Shown piece by piece: positions 1 through 7,429 of a stretch of DNA of 32,922 nt. The notes beneath the pieces were generated by a model, which saw only the letters and a list, made by a program, of their open reading frames with translations, searched no databases and was not told the DNA's origin. The position numbers were made by a program, and so were the translations under genes. Position 1 is the stretch's first letter. Every line of letters starts with the position of its first letter. This stretch comes from Clostridia bacterium. GTDB taxonomy: Bacteria > Bacillota_A > Clostridia > Oscillospirales > Acutalibacteraceae. The DNA is taken from assembly GCA_017549665.1 (NCBI GenBank), contig JAFYUD010000090.1, positions 1 to 32,922 on the forward strand. The letters run 5' to 3'.

Positions 1-138
1 CATTCACTGACATCTTTTCCTCGTTCTTCACGAGAATTACTGCTGTACTTGAAAGTACATACTCAAATTAATCTTCAAGGGTTTTTTCTTGAATCGTTGT
101 TTAATTTTCAAGGTGCGTTGCACTCGTTTCGTGAGTGC
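1..138 (-). other. Transcribed leader, probably of an rRNA operon off the left edge
   Basis: Read on the minus strand, this stretch downstream of the promoter has no credible reading frame. It has four small perfect hairpins: arms 120-125/133-138, 74-79/88-93, 45-50/53-58 and 20-24/30-34. It also contains a CCTTGAAAATTAAACAACG-like string of the kind common in Firmicutes rRNA leaders and spacers. The 16S gene itself is not in the window, so the assignment rests on promoter strength and leader style. Confidence 0.45.
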
Positions 139-144
139 TTGACT

Positions 145-173
145 AATATATCACAATGATTTTGAAATGTCAA
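145..173 (-). promoter_or_regulatory. Strong sigma-A promoter firing leftward off the window
   Basis: On the minus strand a perfect -35 TTGACA (168-173) and a -10 TATATT (145-150) are separated by exactly 17 bases. Upstream of the -35 are several A-tracts (about 174-205), like an UP element. Together these resemble a stable-RNA promoter. Transcription would start near 138 and leave the window at position 1. The promoter is directly visible; that it serves an rRNA operon is inference. Confidence 0.8.
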
Positions 174-288
174 CACTTTTTTTGGATTTTTTTCGTATTT
201 TTTTCATGTTTCACGCAATGCACATTTCCGTATAATCTCAACGATAAAACTTGTTTAAGTTGCACAAAACGGATTTTTCTATAAATAT

Positions 289-900
289 TTAATGTATATT
301 ATATACTATTTTCATATATTCTATTATTTCTATTAGTTTAAATCTTACATCATATTGTGGATTTGATTTTATTAATTGAGAATTTTTTCTGTTAAAATAT
401 TCATCAAGTTCCCTTTCATCCGGCGTTGCTGCAGGAAGGCACAATGGCGGAAACATTACACACCACCAATTATGTCCTTTACCCTCACCGAGAATAACCT
501 TAACCGCAAGATAATTTCCGGCAGGCAAGGTATAATCACCGTAAGTTCTTGTTGTAAAATATTCCTTGGAAAGATATATATCCGATGTGTAATCAAAGCC
601 GTTTTCTATTAATATACCATTTACAATATTAATCATCATATTCTTTTCTTTTTCAAATATGTCTTTTACGTTTTCAATATCTGTTTTTCCTGAAAAAATC
701 TCGTTGCCGCTGTTAAGAAGAGCATCCCTGACCTTTAATTTTATGCTCTGATCTTCTTCGCTGTCAGAATCTGCCAGAATATGAAGACGCAATACGTCAT
801 TTCTTATTTCATTGCATTGTTTACCGAAGCCGAAGAAAGAAATCAATACAGATATTATAAGTGCAGATGCGACAGCGATTTCAGCTGATTTTCTTTTCAT
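289..900 (-). CDS. spoIIR: Stage II sporulation protein R (SpoIIR)
   Basis: SpoIIR is made in the forespore and crosses to the intermembrane space, where it triggers SpoIIGA to process pro-sigma-E in the mother cell. The 203-residue protein is close to the usual family length. It has an N-terminal membrane/signal segment (about residues 8-26), the family block RLHILADSDSEEDQ (about 38-51) followed by KLKVRD, and the hallmark GHNWWCVMFPPLCLPAA near residues 141-157. The ATG at 900 follows an AAGGACGG Shine-Dalgarno sequence partly buried in a hairpin. It is the last gene of the leftward recD2-comF-mreB-spoIIR run. Expression from a forespore (sigma-F) promoter is expected for the family, but I could not pick out a convincing one. 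The gene shows that the organism belongs to a spore-forming lineage. Confidence 0.95.
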   Translation of the reverse strand: MKRKSAEIAVASALIISVLISFFGFGKQCNEIRNDVLRLHILADSDSEEDQSIKLKVRDALLNSGNEIFSGKTDIENVKDIFEKEKNMMINIVNGILIENGFDYTSDIYLSKEYFTTRTYGDYTLPAGNYLAVKVILGEGKGHNWWCVMFPPLCLPAATPDERELDEYFNRKNSQLIKSNPQYDVRFKLIEIIEYMKIVYNIH

Positions 901-905
901 AAAAT

Positions 906-947
906 AAACCGTCCTTTTTATGTTGTGATAACATTCTTGGACGGTTT
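906..947 (-). terminator. Hairpin between mreB and spoIIR that covers the spoIIR ribosome-binding site
   Basis: Minus-strand arms AAACCGTCC (947-939) and GGACGGTTT (914-906) form a 9-bp perfect stem, with a smaller TGTT/AACA stem in the loop. ATTTTATG follows. It could end mreB transcription, though the U-tract is short. The 3' arm also contains the GGACGG Shine-Dalgarno sequence of spoIIR, so in a read-through mRNA it would occlude the spoIIR start. Confidence 0.6.
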
Positions 948-955
948 AAAAAGTT

Positions 956-2002
956 TTATTCATTTATTTCAGGAGTAAGTCCGCCGATTTCATCTCTTGC
1001 TTTGAAAACATAGCCATTCTGACTGAGGATATCCATATGAGTCAGTGCTTCGCCTGTTCCGAGTGCAACACACTCCAACGGATCTTTTGCAACGTACGTT
1101 TTTACTCCCGTCTTTTTTTCTATCATTTTATCGATGCCTTTCAGCAATGAACCTCCGCCTGTAAGTCGTATTCCGGACTCAAAAATATCTGCAGAAAGTT
1201 CGGGAGGAGTTAATTCGAGAACAGAACGGACCGCTTCTCCGATTGTTTCAAGATGAGGACGCATAGCAAGATATGCTTCGGTTGAACTGACTTCGATGCT
1301 GACCGGAAGATTTGTTATAAAATGTTTTCCTTTAACAGTAAGACCAAGCTCAACATCTCGTAAATATGAACATCCTATCTGTTTTTTTATAAACTCAGCC
1401 GTTCTTTCGCCGATAATAACATCACGTTCACGTCTTATCTGACGCATTATTGCTTCATCGAAAGCATTTCCTGCAATTTTTATTGATTTTGATACCGAGA
1501 TACAACCCATTGTTATAACCGCTATGTCCGTTGTACCTCCACCGATGTCAACAACCATAGCACCAACAGGTCTGTTACTTTTGAGACCGGCACCAAGTGC
1601 AGCGGCAAGTGGTTCTTCAATCAAGCAAGCTTTTGCCGCACCCGCAGCAGTTATCAGATCAAGAATAGTTCTCTTTTCAAGACTTGTTGCCATAGAAGGC
1701 ACACAGACAACAACATTGGGTTTGAAAACCATATTTTTACATATTTTAGAAAGAAAGTAACGAAGTATATGCTTTGTGGCAGTAAAATCGGACACAACAC
1801 CGTGTTCCATAGGTCTGACAACTCTTATGGAGTCAGGATTTTTGCCAACCATATCCCATGCACGTTTGCCGACAGCAATAAGCTTTCCGCTTTCTTTTTC
1901 ATATGCGGCAGCACAAGGTTCAGAAAGAACAATACCTTTGTTTTCAACATAAAAAACAATGGATGTTGTTCCAAGGTCAATGCCGATATTTGCTCCAAGC
2001 AT
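956..2002 (-). CDS. mreB: MreB/Mbl-family actin-like rod-shape protein
   Basis: MreB is a bacterial actin homologue that polymerises on the inner membrane face and guides lateral cell-wall synthesis. The 348-residue length is normal. The phosphate-1 loop is IGIDLGTTS (residues 6-14), the phosphate-2 loop is VDIGGGTTDIAVI near residue 150, and IEEPLAAALGAGL and RLTGGGSLLKG match conserved family blocks. The ATG at 2002 sits after GGAAAGGAAG, which overlaps the comF stop; the intergenic gap is only a few bases. The position beside comF and spoIIR, away from mreC/mreD, suggests an additional paralogue (Mbl or MreBH type) more than the divisome-linked copy. That subtype call is inference. Confidence 0.93.
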   Translation of the reverse strand: MLGANIGIDLGTTSIVFYVENKGIVLSEPCAAAYEKESGKLIAVGKRAWDMVGKNPDSIRVVRPMEHGVVSDFTATKHILRYFLSKICKNMVFKPNVVVCVPSMATSLEKRTILDLITAAGAAKACLIEEPLAAALGAGLKSNRPVGAMVVDIGGGTTDIAVITMGCISVSKSIKIAGNAFDEAIMRQIRRERDVIIGERTAEFIKKQIGCSYLRDVELGLTVKGKHFITNLPVSIEVSSTEAYLAMRPHLETIGEAVRSVLELTPPELSADIFESGIRLTGGGSLLKGIDKMIEKKTGVKTYVAKDPLECVALGTGEALTHMDILSQNGYVFKARDEIGGLTPEINE

Positions 2003-2006
2003 AATT

Positions 2007-2735
2007 TCACTTCCTTTCCTTTTTGTTTGATTTTTTCTTCTTTGGTTTAGTTAATGCACAGGCAACACAGTATACTTCTTTCGCATCATAAAGCCACAGC
2101 ATTTTAGCGCATTCATTCAATGTTTCACCGGTTGTTGAAACATCATCACAAATTAATATTGTTTTATCTCTTACACACTCAGGGTCGGAAACATCAAAAA
2201 CACCGGCAAGATTACCTCGCCTTTTATAATACGGCAATCCGTGTTGCTTTTGGGTTTCATACAATTTTATAAACAGACCGGATTTATACTCTATACCACA
2301 TAAATCCGAAACACCTTTCGCAAGCAATGAACACTGACTGTAGCCTCTCTCCCTGATACTTTTATCTGAAATCGGAACTTCTGTTACAATATCAAAATTC
2401 ACACAGGGCAGTCTTTTTCTTATGGTATCAGCCATCTCAACACAGTATGCTTCTGCATTATCCGGACTTCGTCTGAATTTAAAAGCGTGGATTCCTTTTC
2501 TGACATTTCCATCAAAATAAAACGGAGCTATCAAAGAAGTATAATACGTTTCGGCACCCTTGCAGGAACAAATCTTCTTTTCTCTTCCGCATTTATTACA
2601 TATATCGCCGTTTATTCTGGGTAAATTATTTTCACATTCAAAACACATCAGCCTGTTGCTTGCGATAACACATCCGCAATAAGCACACCTTTTGGGAAGA
2701 ATCGAATGAATAAAAGTTTTCAGTTCAGCAATCAT
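2007..2735 (-). CDS. comF: ComF-family phosphoribosyltransferase-like protein
   Basis: The 242-residue protein has two N-terminal zinc-finger-like cysteine clusters, CAYCG and later CNKCGREKKICSC (residues 17-60). A type I phosphoribosyltransferase fold follows, with the PRPP-loop motif ILICDDVSTTGET near residues 193-205. ComF proteins are needed for DNA uptake in competent Bacillus and are thought to act with the ComFA helicase, but many carriers are not known to be competent. The start ATG overlaps the upstream recD2 stop (ATGA, 2732-2735), indicating translational coupling. The lysine-rich C-terminus is common in the family. Confidence 0.9.
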   Translation of the reverse strand: MIAELKTFIHSILPKRCAYCGCVIASNRLMCFECENNLPRINGDICNKCGREKKICSCKGAETYYTSLIAPFYFDGNVRKGIHAFKFRRSPDNAEAYCVEMADTIRKRLPCVNFDIVTEVPISDKSIRERGYSQCSLLAKGVSDLCGIEYKSGLFIKLYETQKQHGLPYYKRRGNLAGVFDVSDPECVRDKTILICDDVSTTGETLNECAKMLWLYDAKEVYCVACALTKPKKKKSNKKERK

Positions 2736-4933
2736 CCGTCTTCACCAAGCATTATGAAATTTTTAAGAGCTGAATATCGTTTTGCCTTACTGTCGTTAAG
2801 AGTCATACGTTCCACGGTATTTTTTGAACCGACAAGAATCATAAGCTTTTTTGCACGGGTAACGGCTGTATAAAGAAGATTGCGGTATGCAAGCTGTTCA
2901 ACAACTCCGGCAACCGGCATAACAACAGCATCAAACTCATTACCCTGGCTCTTGTGAACCGTAACGGCATATGCATGTTCAAGCTCATTTCCGCTTTCGA
3001 AAGGATATTCTGCCATTTTATCATCAAAGCGCACATAAAGCAAATGTGCGGATTCATCGATTTTATCAAGCAAACCTATATCTCCGTTGAAAACACCGAG
3101 ACCGTCTTTTTCTTTACTTGTCCAAGGTATATTATAATTGTTTTTTGTCTGCATCAGTTTATCCCCCTCACGGAAGACACGCTGACCGAACATCCGCTCA
3201 CGTTTATGTTTGGCAGGAGGATTGATTGCACCCTGAAGAAGTTTATTCAGATTAACTGTTCCTGCTTCGCCTTTTCTGGACGGACAAAGAACCTGAATAT
3301 TGTCAAGCGGTGAATATCCGTATGCCTTAGGAAGCCTTTCCGCACAAAGTTCGGTAACTGTTTTTGCAGCAGCAAAAGGAGCATTGCGCTCCATAAAAAA
3401 GAAATCTTTATCAGTTTTTGAAAGCTCAGGAATTTCACCTTTAACGATTTTATGCGCATTGGTGACAATCAGACTTTCCATTGCCTGACGGAAAACTTCT
3501 TTCAGTTCAACAACGGGAAGAACCTTGGAATTTATCATATCATGCAGAACATTTCCCGCTCCGACAGGCGGAAGCTGATCGTGGTCACCGACCATAACAA
3601 GTCTGCAGCCAATCGGCAAAGCATCAAGAAGACTTGCAAACAAAACAATATCAACCATCGAAAGTTCATCGATTATAACAGCACCGACATTCAGAGGATT
3701 GCGTTTGTTGCGCTGAAAAACGGGTCTGTCGCTGTTGTCCCACTCAACCTCAAGAAGTCTGTGAATCGTCTGAGCATCCCTGCCGGTAAGCTCGCTCATT
3801 CTTTTTGCAGCTCTTCCGGTCGGAGCTGCCAATGCAACCTCAAGACCCTGGGATTCAAAAACCTTCAGAATACCGCGCAGGGTTGTTGTTTTACCCGTAC
3901 CCGGTCCTCCGGTCAAAATGAGTATACCTTTTTCAACAGCAAGCTTTATTGCAAGACGCTGCTGTTCATTATACAAAACGCCACTGATAAGTTCGGCATT
4001 ATCAATTTGCTCATTGATATCACAAAGGCACTTCGGAGCAAACCTTTTCATAAACAAAACCGTTTTGGCTGCACGCTGTTCTGCATCGTAAATATCCGGA
4101 AGAAAAACAAACTCTCTGCCGTTGATATTATCACTCACAATATGCATCTGACTGATTAATTTATCAAGCTGTATTTCAACTGTATCGGCATCGCAACCGA
4201 GAAGCGAACAGCAAGGCGGAATCACCTTATCCCTCGGAAGGCAGGTGTGACCGTTATATAAATTATGACGTACAACATAAAGAATTCCCGCAGAAACACG
4301 GTATTCATCCGCAGGCTTTACCGGAAGTCTGTCTGCGATATCGCAGGCTTTTTCAAATGTGATCCCTATTCTTTCGGAACATAGAAGATACGGATTTCTT
4401 TCAACGGTTGAAACTGAGTTTTTTCCGAATACTTTGAAAACTCTCAGGCATTCTGCTGTTGTCATTCCGTATTTTTCAAGAACGATAAGCGCTTCTCTTT
4501 CTGTCGCACGTTTTTTGAATTCTGTTGAAATTTCTTTTGCTCTTTCACGTGAAATTCCTTTTATTTCAGCAAGTCTCATCGGAGTATTCTCAATAACAGA
4601 AAAAGTATCTTCTCCGAAACGTTCAACAATCTTTTGTGCAGTTTTCTCTTTAACACCTTTGATAATACCTGATGAAAGATAAGAAAGCATATCCGAAGCT
4701 GTTTCAGGCATCTCTCTTTTGCATCCCACAATTCTGAACTGCTTTCCGAAAGTGGGGTGAACAGACCAGTTGCCGCTGAATGTAACTTTTTCTCCGCAAT
4801 ACAGCTCACCGACATTGCCGGTTGCAGTAAAAAGCTCACCGTTGCTCGAAAATTCGAGAACAGTGTAGCCGTTTTCGTTATTTCGGAATGTTACATATTC
4901 AACCGTTCCGGTTATAGTTACAAAATCTTCCAT
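2732..4933 (-). CDS. recD2: RecD2-type ATP-dependent DNA helicase
   Basis: This is a superfamily 1B 5'-3' DNA helicase of the RecD2 type, found in bacteria outside RecBCD and linked to replication-fork and mismatch repair. The N-terminus (about residues 5-80) has the RecD2 OB-like domain, followed by helix-hairpin-helix-rich sequence. Walker A GGPGTGKTTTL has its lysine at residue 348, Walker B IIDELSMVD follows, and the C-terminal UvrD-like motif is YAVTVHKSQGNEFD. ATG at 4933 is chosen; an in-frame TTG lies at 4942. Neither has a strong ribosome-binding site. Only about 20 bases separate it from rnpB, leaving no room for an independent promoter outside the RNase P gene. It overlaps comF by 4 bases. 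Confidence 0.93.
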   Translation of the reverse strand: MEDFVTITGTVEYVTFRNNENGYTVLEFSSNGELFTATGNVGELYCGEKVTFSGNWSVHPTFGKQFRIVGCKREMPETASDMLSYLSSGIIKGVKEKTAQKIVERFGEDTFSVIENTPMRLAEIKGISRERAKEISTEFKKRATEREALIVLEKYGMTTAECLRVFKVFGKNSVSTVERNPYLLCSERIGITFEKACDIADRLPVKPADEYRVSAGILYVVRHNLYNGHTCLPRDKVIPPCCSLLGCDADTVEIQLDKLISQMHIVSDNINGREFVFLPDIYDAEQRAAKTVLFMKRFAPKCLCDINEQIDNAELISGVLYNEQQRLAIKLAVEKGILILTGGPGTGKTTTLRGILKVFESQGLEVALAAPTGRAAKRMSELTGRDAQTIHRLLEVEWDNSDRPVFQRNKRNPLNVGAVIIDELSMVDIVLFASLLDALPIGCRLVMVGDHDQLPPVGAGNVLHDMINSKVLPVVELKEVFRQAMESLIVTNAHKIVKGEIPELSKTDKDFFFMERNAPFAAAKTVTELCAERLPKAYGYSPLDNIQVLCPSRKGEAGTVNLNKLLQGAINPPAKHKRERMFGQRVFREGDKLMQTKNNYNIPWTSKEKDGLGVFNGDIGLLDKIDESAHLLYVRFDDKMAEYPFESGNELEHAYAVTVHKSQGNEFDAVVMPVAGVVEQLAYRNLLYTAVTRAKKLMILVGSKNTVERMTLNDSKAKRYSALKNFIMLGEDG

Positions 4934-4956
4934 ATCAACCAATAATCAAAAAAATT

Positions 4957-5324
4957 GAGCGTATGCCGAGAGAATCTGTAAGCCGAGTTCTGTCATTCAA
5001 GGCAATCATCTGTCTACGCCTTACGTTGCCGCAAGACTTTAGCCACCCTTCGGAGTATCGTCGAGCAGACGCCGGAGCAAAGCTCCTCCCCCGGTCGGTG
5101 TTGCTTCGGATAGGGTTTGCAGGGCCGTACAGTTCCCCGTACGCCGGTGAGCTCTTACCTCGCCTTTCCACCCTTACCCGTAAAAACGGGCGGTATATCT
5201 CTGTTGCACTTTCCCTAAGGTCACCCTCGGCGGCCGTTAGCCGTTATCCCGCTCTGTGAAGCTCGGACTTTCCTCACGCAGCAAAAGCTGCCCGCGACTG
5301 CCCAACTCACTCAGCACACGCTCC
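4957..5324 (-). ncRNA. rnpB: RNase P RNA (bacterial class A)
   Basis: This is the catalytic RNA of RNase P, which matures the 5' ends of tRNAs. Read on the minus strand, it has the conserved 5' block GAGGAAAGTCCGAGCTTC, the central GGTAAGGGTGGAAAGG region, CTGCAAACCCTATCCG, and the 3' block AGAACTCGGCTTACAG. The ends are set by the P1 helix: GAGCGTGTGC at the 5' end pairs with GCATACGCTC at the 3' end. A run of seven Ts follows on the transcribed strand (4954-4948) without a local hairpin. Its own promoter is directly upstream. Any six-frame reading across this span is a shadow. Confidence 0.95.
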
Positions 5325-5329
5325 GTATT

Positions 5330-5358
5330 ATTTTAAATCACCTTTCTGAAAAAGTCAA
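5330..5358 (-). promoter_or_regulatory. rnpB sigma-A promoter
   Basis: The -35 TTGACT (5353-5358) and the -10 TAAAAT (5330-5335) have exactly 17 bases between them. The predicted start falls at the 5' end of P1 near 5324. Confidence 0.85.
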
Positions 5359-5399
5359 ACAATTTAACAGATATTATAAAAATATTTACATTTTGGCTA

Positions 5400-5428
5400 T
5401 TGTATAAGTTCATTTTTTGCGATAGAAT
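5400..5428 (+). promoter_or_regulatory. Probable promoter of the LCP-acetyltransferase pair
   Basis: TTGTAT (5400-5405), a 17-base spacer and TAGAAT (5423-5428) lie about 30 bases before the start codon, followed by the Shine-Dalgarno sequence GAAAGGTG. It is divergent from the rnpB promoter, with about 40 bases between the two -35 elements. The -35 match is weak. Confidence 0.55.
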
Positions 5429-5456
5429 GTAAAAAAACAATCCGAAAGGTGATTTA

Positions 5457-6500
5457 ATGGAAGATATATATATTTCAAAACGAAGACAAAGTGTCACTGA
5501 ATATGATTTAAAAAACTTTGAGATGCCTCCCCCGCCGCCGCAGAAACCGACACCGCCACCAAAGAAAAAGAAAAAAAGAGGACCTATTAAAACAATCGCA
5601 ATTGTTCTTGCCGCTGTAATCCTCTTTTCAACTGTATTTATTTTTGTTTTTGCCGCCGCATCAGGATACACAAGAGAAGACCTTGAAAAAAACAGATACA
5701 TCGGTGCATTCGATGTCAAAAGCAGTCCGTTTGTATCAAACATACTTCTGATGGGTGTTGATGAAGATGTTGAATCAGCTTCACGCTCTGACTCAATGAT
5801 TCTCGTATCACTTGATTATAAACATATGAAAATCAAGCTCACCTCGTTTCTTCGCGACAGCTGGGTTGACATTCCTTCCAAAGGCAAAAAAGCAAAACTC
5901 AATGCAGCCTGTTCATACGGAGGTCCTCAGCTTGTTCTTGATACCATCGAGTATAACTTCGGCGTAGATATTGATCACTATGTTATGGTTGATTTCAATA
6001 TGTTCACAAACATTATCGATTCTCTCGGCGGTGTTGATGTTGAAGTAACAAAGAAAGAAGCCAAATTCATCAACAGAACAACAAGACACACGGTTGACTA
6101 CGGTGAAAGCGTTCATCTTAACGGCGACGAAGCTCTTGTTTACTGCAGAATCCGTAAACTCGACTCCGATTATATGAGAACATACCGTCAGAGAAAAGTA
6201 ATAACAGCTCTTATCGGACAAGCTAAATCTGCCGGAATCGGAAAGATTCTTTCTACAATGATGGATGTATTCCCGATGATTAAAACAGATATGTCTGCCG
6301 CAGAGATAACAGCTCTTGCATACAAAGGCGGTTTCGGAGTGCTTGCATTTGATATCGAGCAAAACCGTGTACCTACAGATGACCATATGTACCCCGACAC
6401 TATCAACGGTCAATGGGTTGAAGTTGTTGACATCGACGCAACAAAAGATTATCTTCAGGAATATATCTACACAAACAATATAAAAATCGAGGAAGAATAA
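5457..6500 (+). CDS. LytR-CpsA-Psr (LCP) family cell-wall ligase
   Basis: LCP proteins attach teichoic acids, capsule or other undecaprenyl-phosphate-linked glycopolymers to peptidoglycan on the outer membrane face. This 347-residue protein has a short cytoplasmic head rich in proline and lysine (residues 20-44), one transmembrane segment (about 45-68) and an extracellular LCP domain (about 95-255). Visible family motifs are SRSDSMILVSLD, the arginine in TSFLRDSWVDIP, GGVDVEV, and YCRIRKLDSDYMRTYRQRKV with its pyrophosphate-binding arginines. The start follows GAAAGGTG. The stop overlaps the next start by one base (TAATG), so the acetyltransferase is co-translated. The glycopolymer substrate cannot be told from sequence. 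Confidence 0.92.
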   Translation: MEDIYISKRRQSVTEYDLKNFEMPPPPPQKPTPPPKKKKKRGPIKTIAIVLAAVILFSTVFIFVFAAASGYTREDLEKNRYIGAFDVKSSPFVSNILLMGVDEDVESASRSDSMILVSLDYKHMKIKLTSFLRDSWVDIPSKGKKAKLNAACSYGGPQLVLDTIEYNFGVDIDHYVMVDFNMFTNIIDSLGGVDVEVTKKEAKFINRTTRHTVDYGESVHLNGDEALVYCRIRKLDSDYMRTYRQRKVITALIGQAKSAGIGKILSTMMDVFPMIKTDMSAAEITALAYKGGFGVLAFDIEQNRVPTDDHMYPDTINGQWVEVVDIDATKDYLQEYIYTNNIKIEEE

Positions 6501-6955
6501 TGAACATTACATTCAGAAAATTCAACCAAAACGATAAAGACCTCTTTTTCTCAATGGTCAAAAAATTCTACGCCCCTCCCGCTGTGCTTCATTTTCCGTC
6601 GGACGATGTAATGATGTCAAGTTTCTGGGCATCTCTTGAAATTTCCGAACTTGTAAAAGGTTATGTGTTTGAATATGACGGCTCCCCTGCCGGCTACGCA
6701 ATTGTATCAATGAAATTTGAAACGGAAGTCGGCGGAATGGCAGCATGGATTGAAGAGCTTTTTGTTGAAGAGAAATTCAGAAGCAAGGGCATCGGACGAA
6801 GCTTTTTTAAGTTTCTTGCGGATGATTTGAAAGGCAAGATAAAAAGAATACGCCTTGAAGTCGGCGATGACAACGAAGGCGCAAAAAGACTTTATAAAAA
6901 TATAGGTTTTGAATTTCTCGATTATAAACAAATGGTTATCGACAAAGATTTTTAG
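6500..6955 (+). CDS. GNAT-family N-acetyltransferase
   Basis: The 151-residue protein has the GNAT acetyl-CoA binding motif A: a beta-strand IEELFVEEKFRS followed by KGIGRSFFKFLAD (about residues 92-112). The next strand is IRLEVGDDNEGAKRLYKNIGFEFL, the usual motif B ending. The acceptor substrate is unknown. Its start overlaps the LCP stop by one base, so the pair is an operon. The stop is TAG, followed by a long inverted repeat terminator. Confidence 0.88.
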   Translation: MNITFRKFNQNDKDLFFSMVKKFYAPPAVLHFPSDDVMMSSFWASLEISELVKGYVFEYDGSPAGYAIVSMKFETEVGGMAAWIEELFVEEKFRSKGIGRSFFKFLADDLKGKIKRIRLEVGDDNEGAKRLYKNIGFEFLDYKQMVIDKDF

Positions 6956-6962
6956 ATAAAAA

Positions 6963-7015
6963 TGAAATAACCCTTGACCGGTGTTTCTTTACACAACCTG
7001 TCAAGGGTTATTTCA
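6963..7015. terminator. Bidirectional terminator between the acetyltransferase and the broken small gene
   Basis: The 16-bp perfect stem pairs 6963-6978 with 7000-7015. On the minus strand it is followed by ATTTTTATCT, a usable U-tract for the leftward remnant at 7027-7226. On the plus strand the T-tract is weaker, so for the LCP operon it is a poorer terminator. Confidence 0.7.
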
Positions 7016-7026
7016 CTGAATTCTTG

Positions 7027-7226
7027 TTATCTAGCATCTTTGGTTAACCTCTCTTTCTTAATATCGTCCGGAATAATCTTTTTATTCAAATTGCTCTTTT
7101 GCGTTTGATTTTTTGTCGCTTGAACATTTATGAATCTTTCAGTTTATTCCGTTGGAGAAGACTTTCGGCTTGATTGTTATAATTTGAATTTTCAAGCTTC
7201 GGTTCTTCAGGTTTTTACCTGTTCAT
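7027..7226 (-). pseudogene. Decayed small gene of about 65 codons with intact expression signals
   Basis: On the minus strand an ATG at 7226 follows GGAAAGGG. The frame reads M-N-R, a TAA (7215-7217), then KPEEPKLENSNYNNQAESLL and on to TAA at 7128. The next frame continues plausibly as INVQATKNQTQKSNLNKK then IIPDDIKKERLTKDAR, stopping at 7027. One nonsense codon and one frameshift therefore split what reads as one hydrophilic, Asn/Gln/Lys-rich polypeptide. I do not recognise the family. A consensus promoter upstream and a terminator downstream show it was a complete transcription unit. Chance open frames are the main alternative. Confidence 0.45.
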
Positions 7227-7250
7227 CGGTATCACCCTTTCCTTGACTAT

Positions 7251-7279
7251 AATATAGCATAGAATTTCACCGTTTTCAA
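7251..7279 (-). promoter_or_regulatory. Consensus promoter of the broken small gene
   Basis: TTGAAA (7274-7279) and TATATT (7251-7256) are separated by exactly 17 bases on the minus strand. The pair lies about 25 bases before the GGAAAGGG ribosome-binding site. Confidence 0.7.
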
Positions 7280-7365
7280 GACGGAATATTGTACAAAGTT
7301 GTTGCTTCAGCATTGTTAACAACAGAGAATTTTGGTTATAATGCACATAAATTCACAAAAATATA

Positions 7366-7429
7366 TTGACTTTTATTTACTTGTTATGTTATCATATAAA
7401 TGTTGGGCGGTCAGAAACCGCCCTTTTTT
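7366..7429 (+). terminator. Promoter-like site running straight into a strong intrinsic terminator
   Basis: TTGACT (7366-7371), an 18-base spacer and TATCAT (7390-7395) are followed almost at once by a GGGCGGT/ACCGCCC hairpin (7405-7411 with 7417-7423) and six Ts (7424-7429). The hairpin is clear; the promoter is a weaker call. It lies over the 3' end of the polyvalent-protein fragment on the other strand, so it may belong to a different insertion that supplies that fragment's last codons. Confidence 0.55.

Noticed and set aside
4963..5259. Open frames of 78-98 codons on both strands over the RNase P gene
   Set aside because: The conserved structural RNA explains the sequence; the frames have no coding features.
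5333..5743. A leftward frame with glycine-rich low-complexity sequence opposite the LCP gene start
   Set aside because: It is the complement of the proline/lysine-rich head of the LCP protein and overlaps the rnpB promoter.
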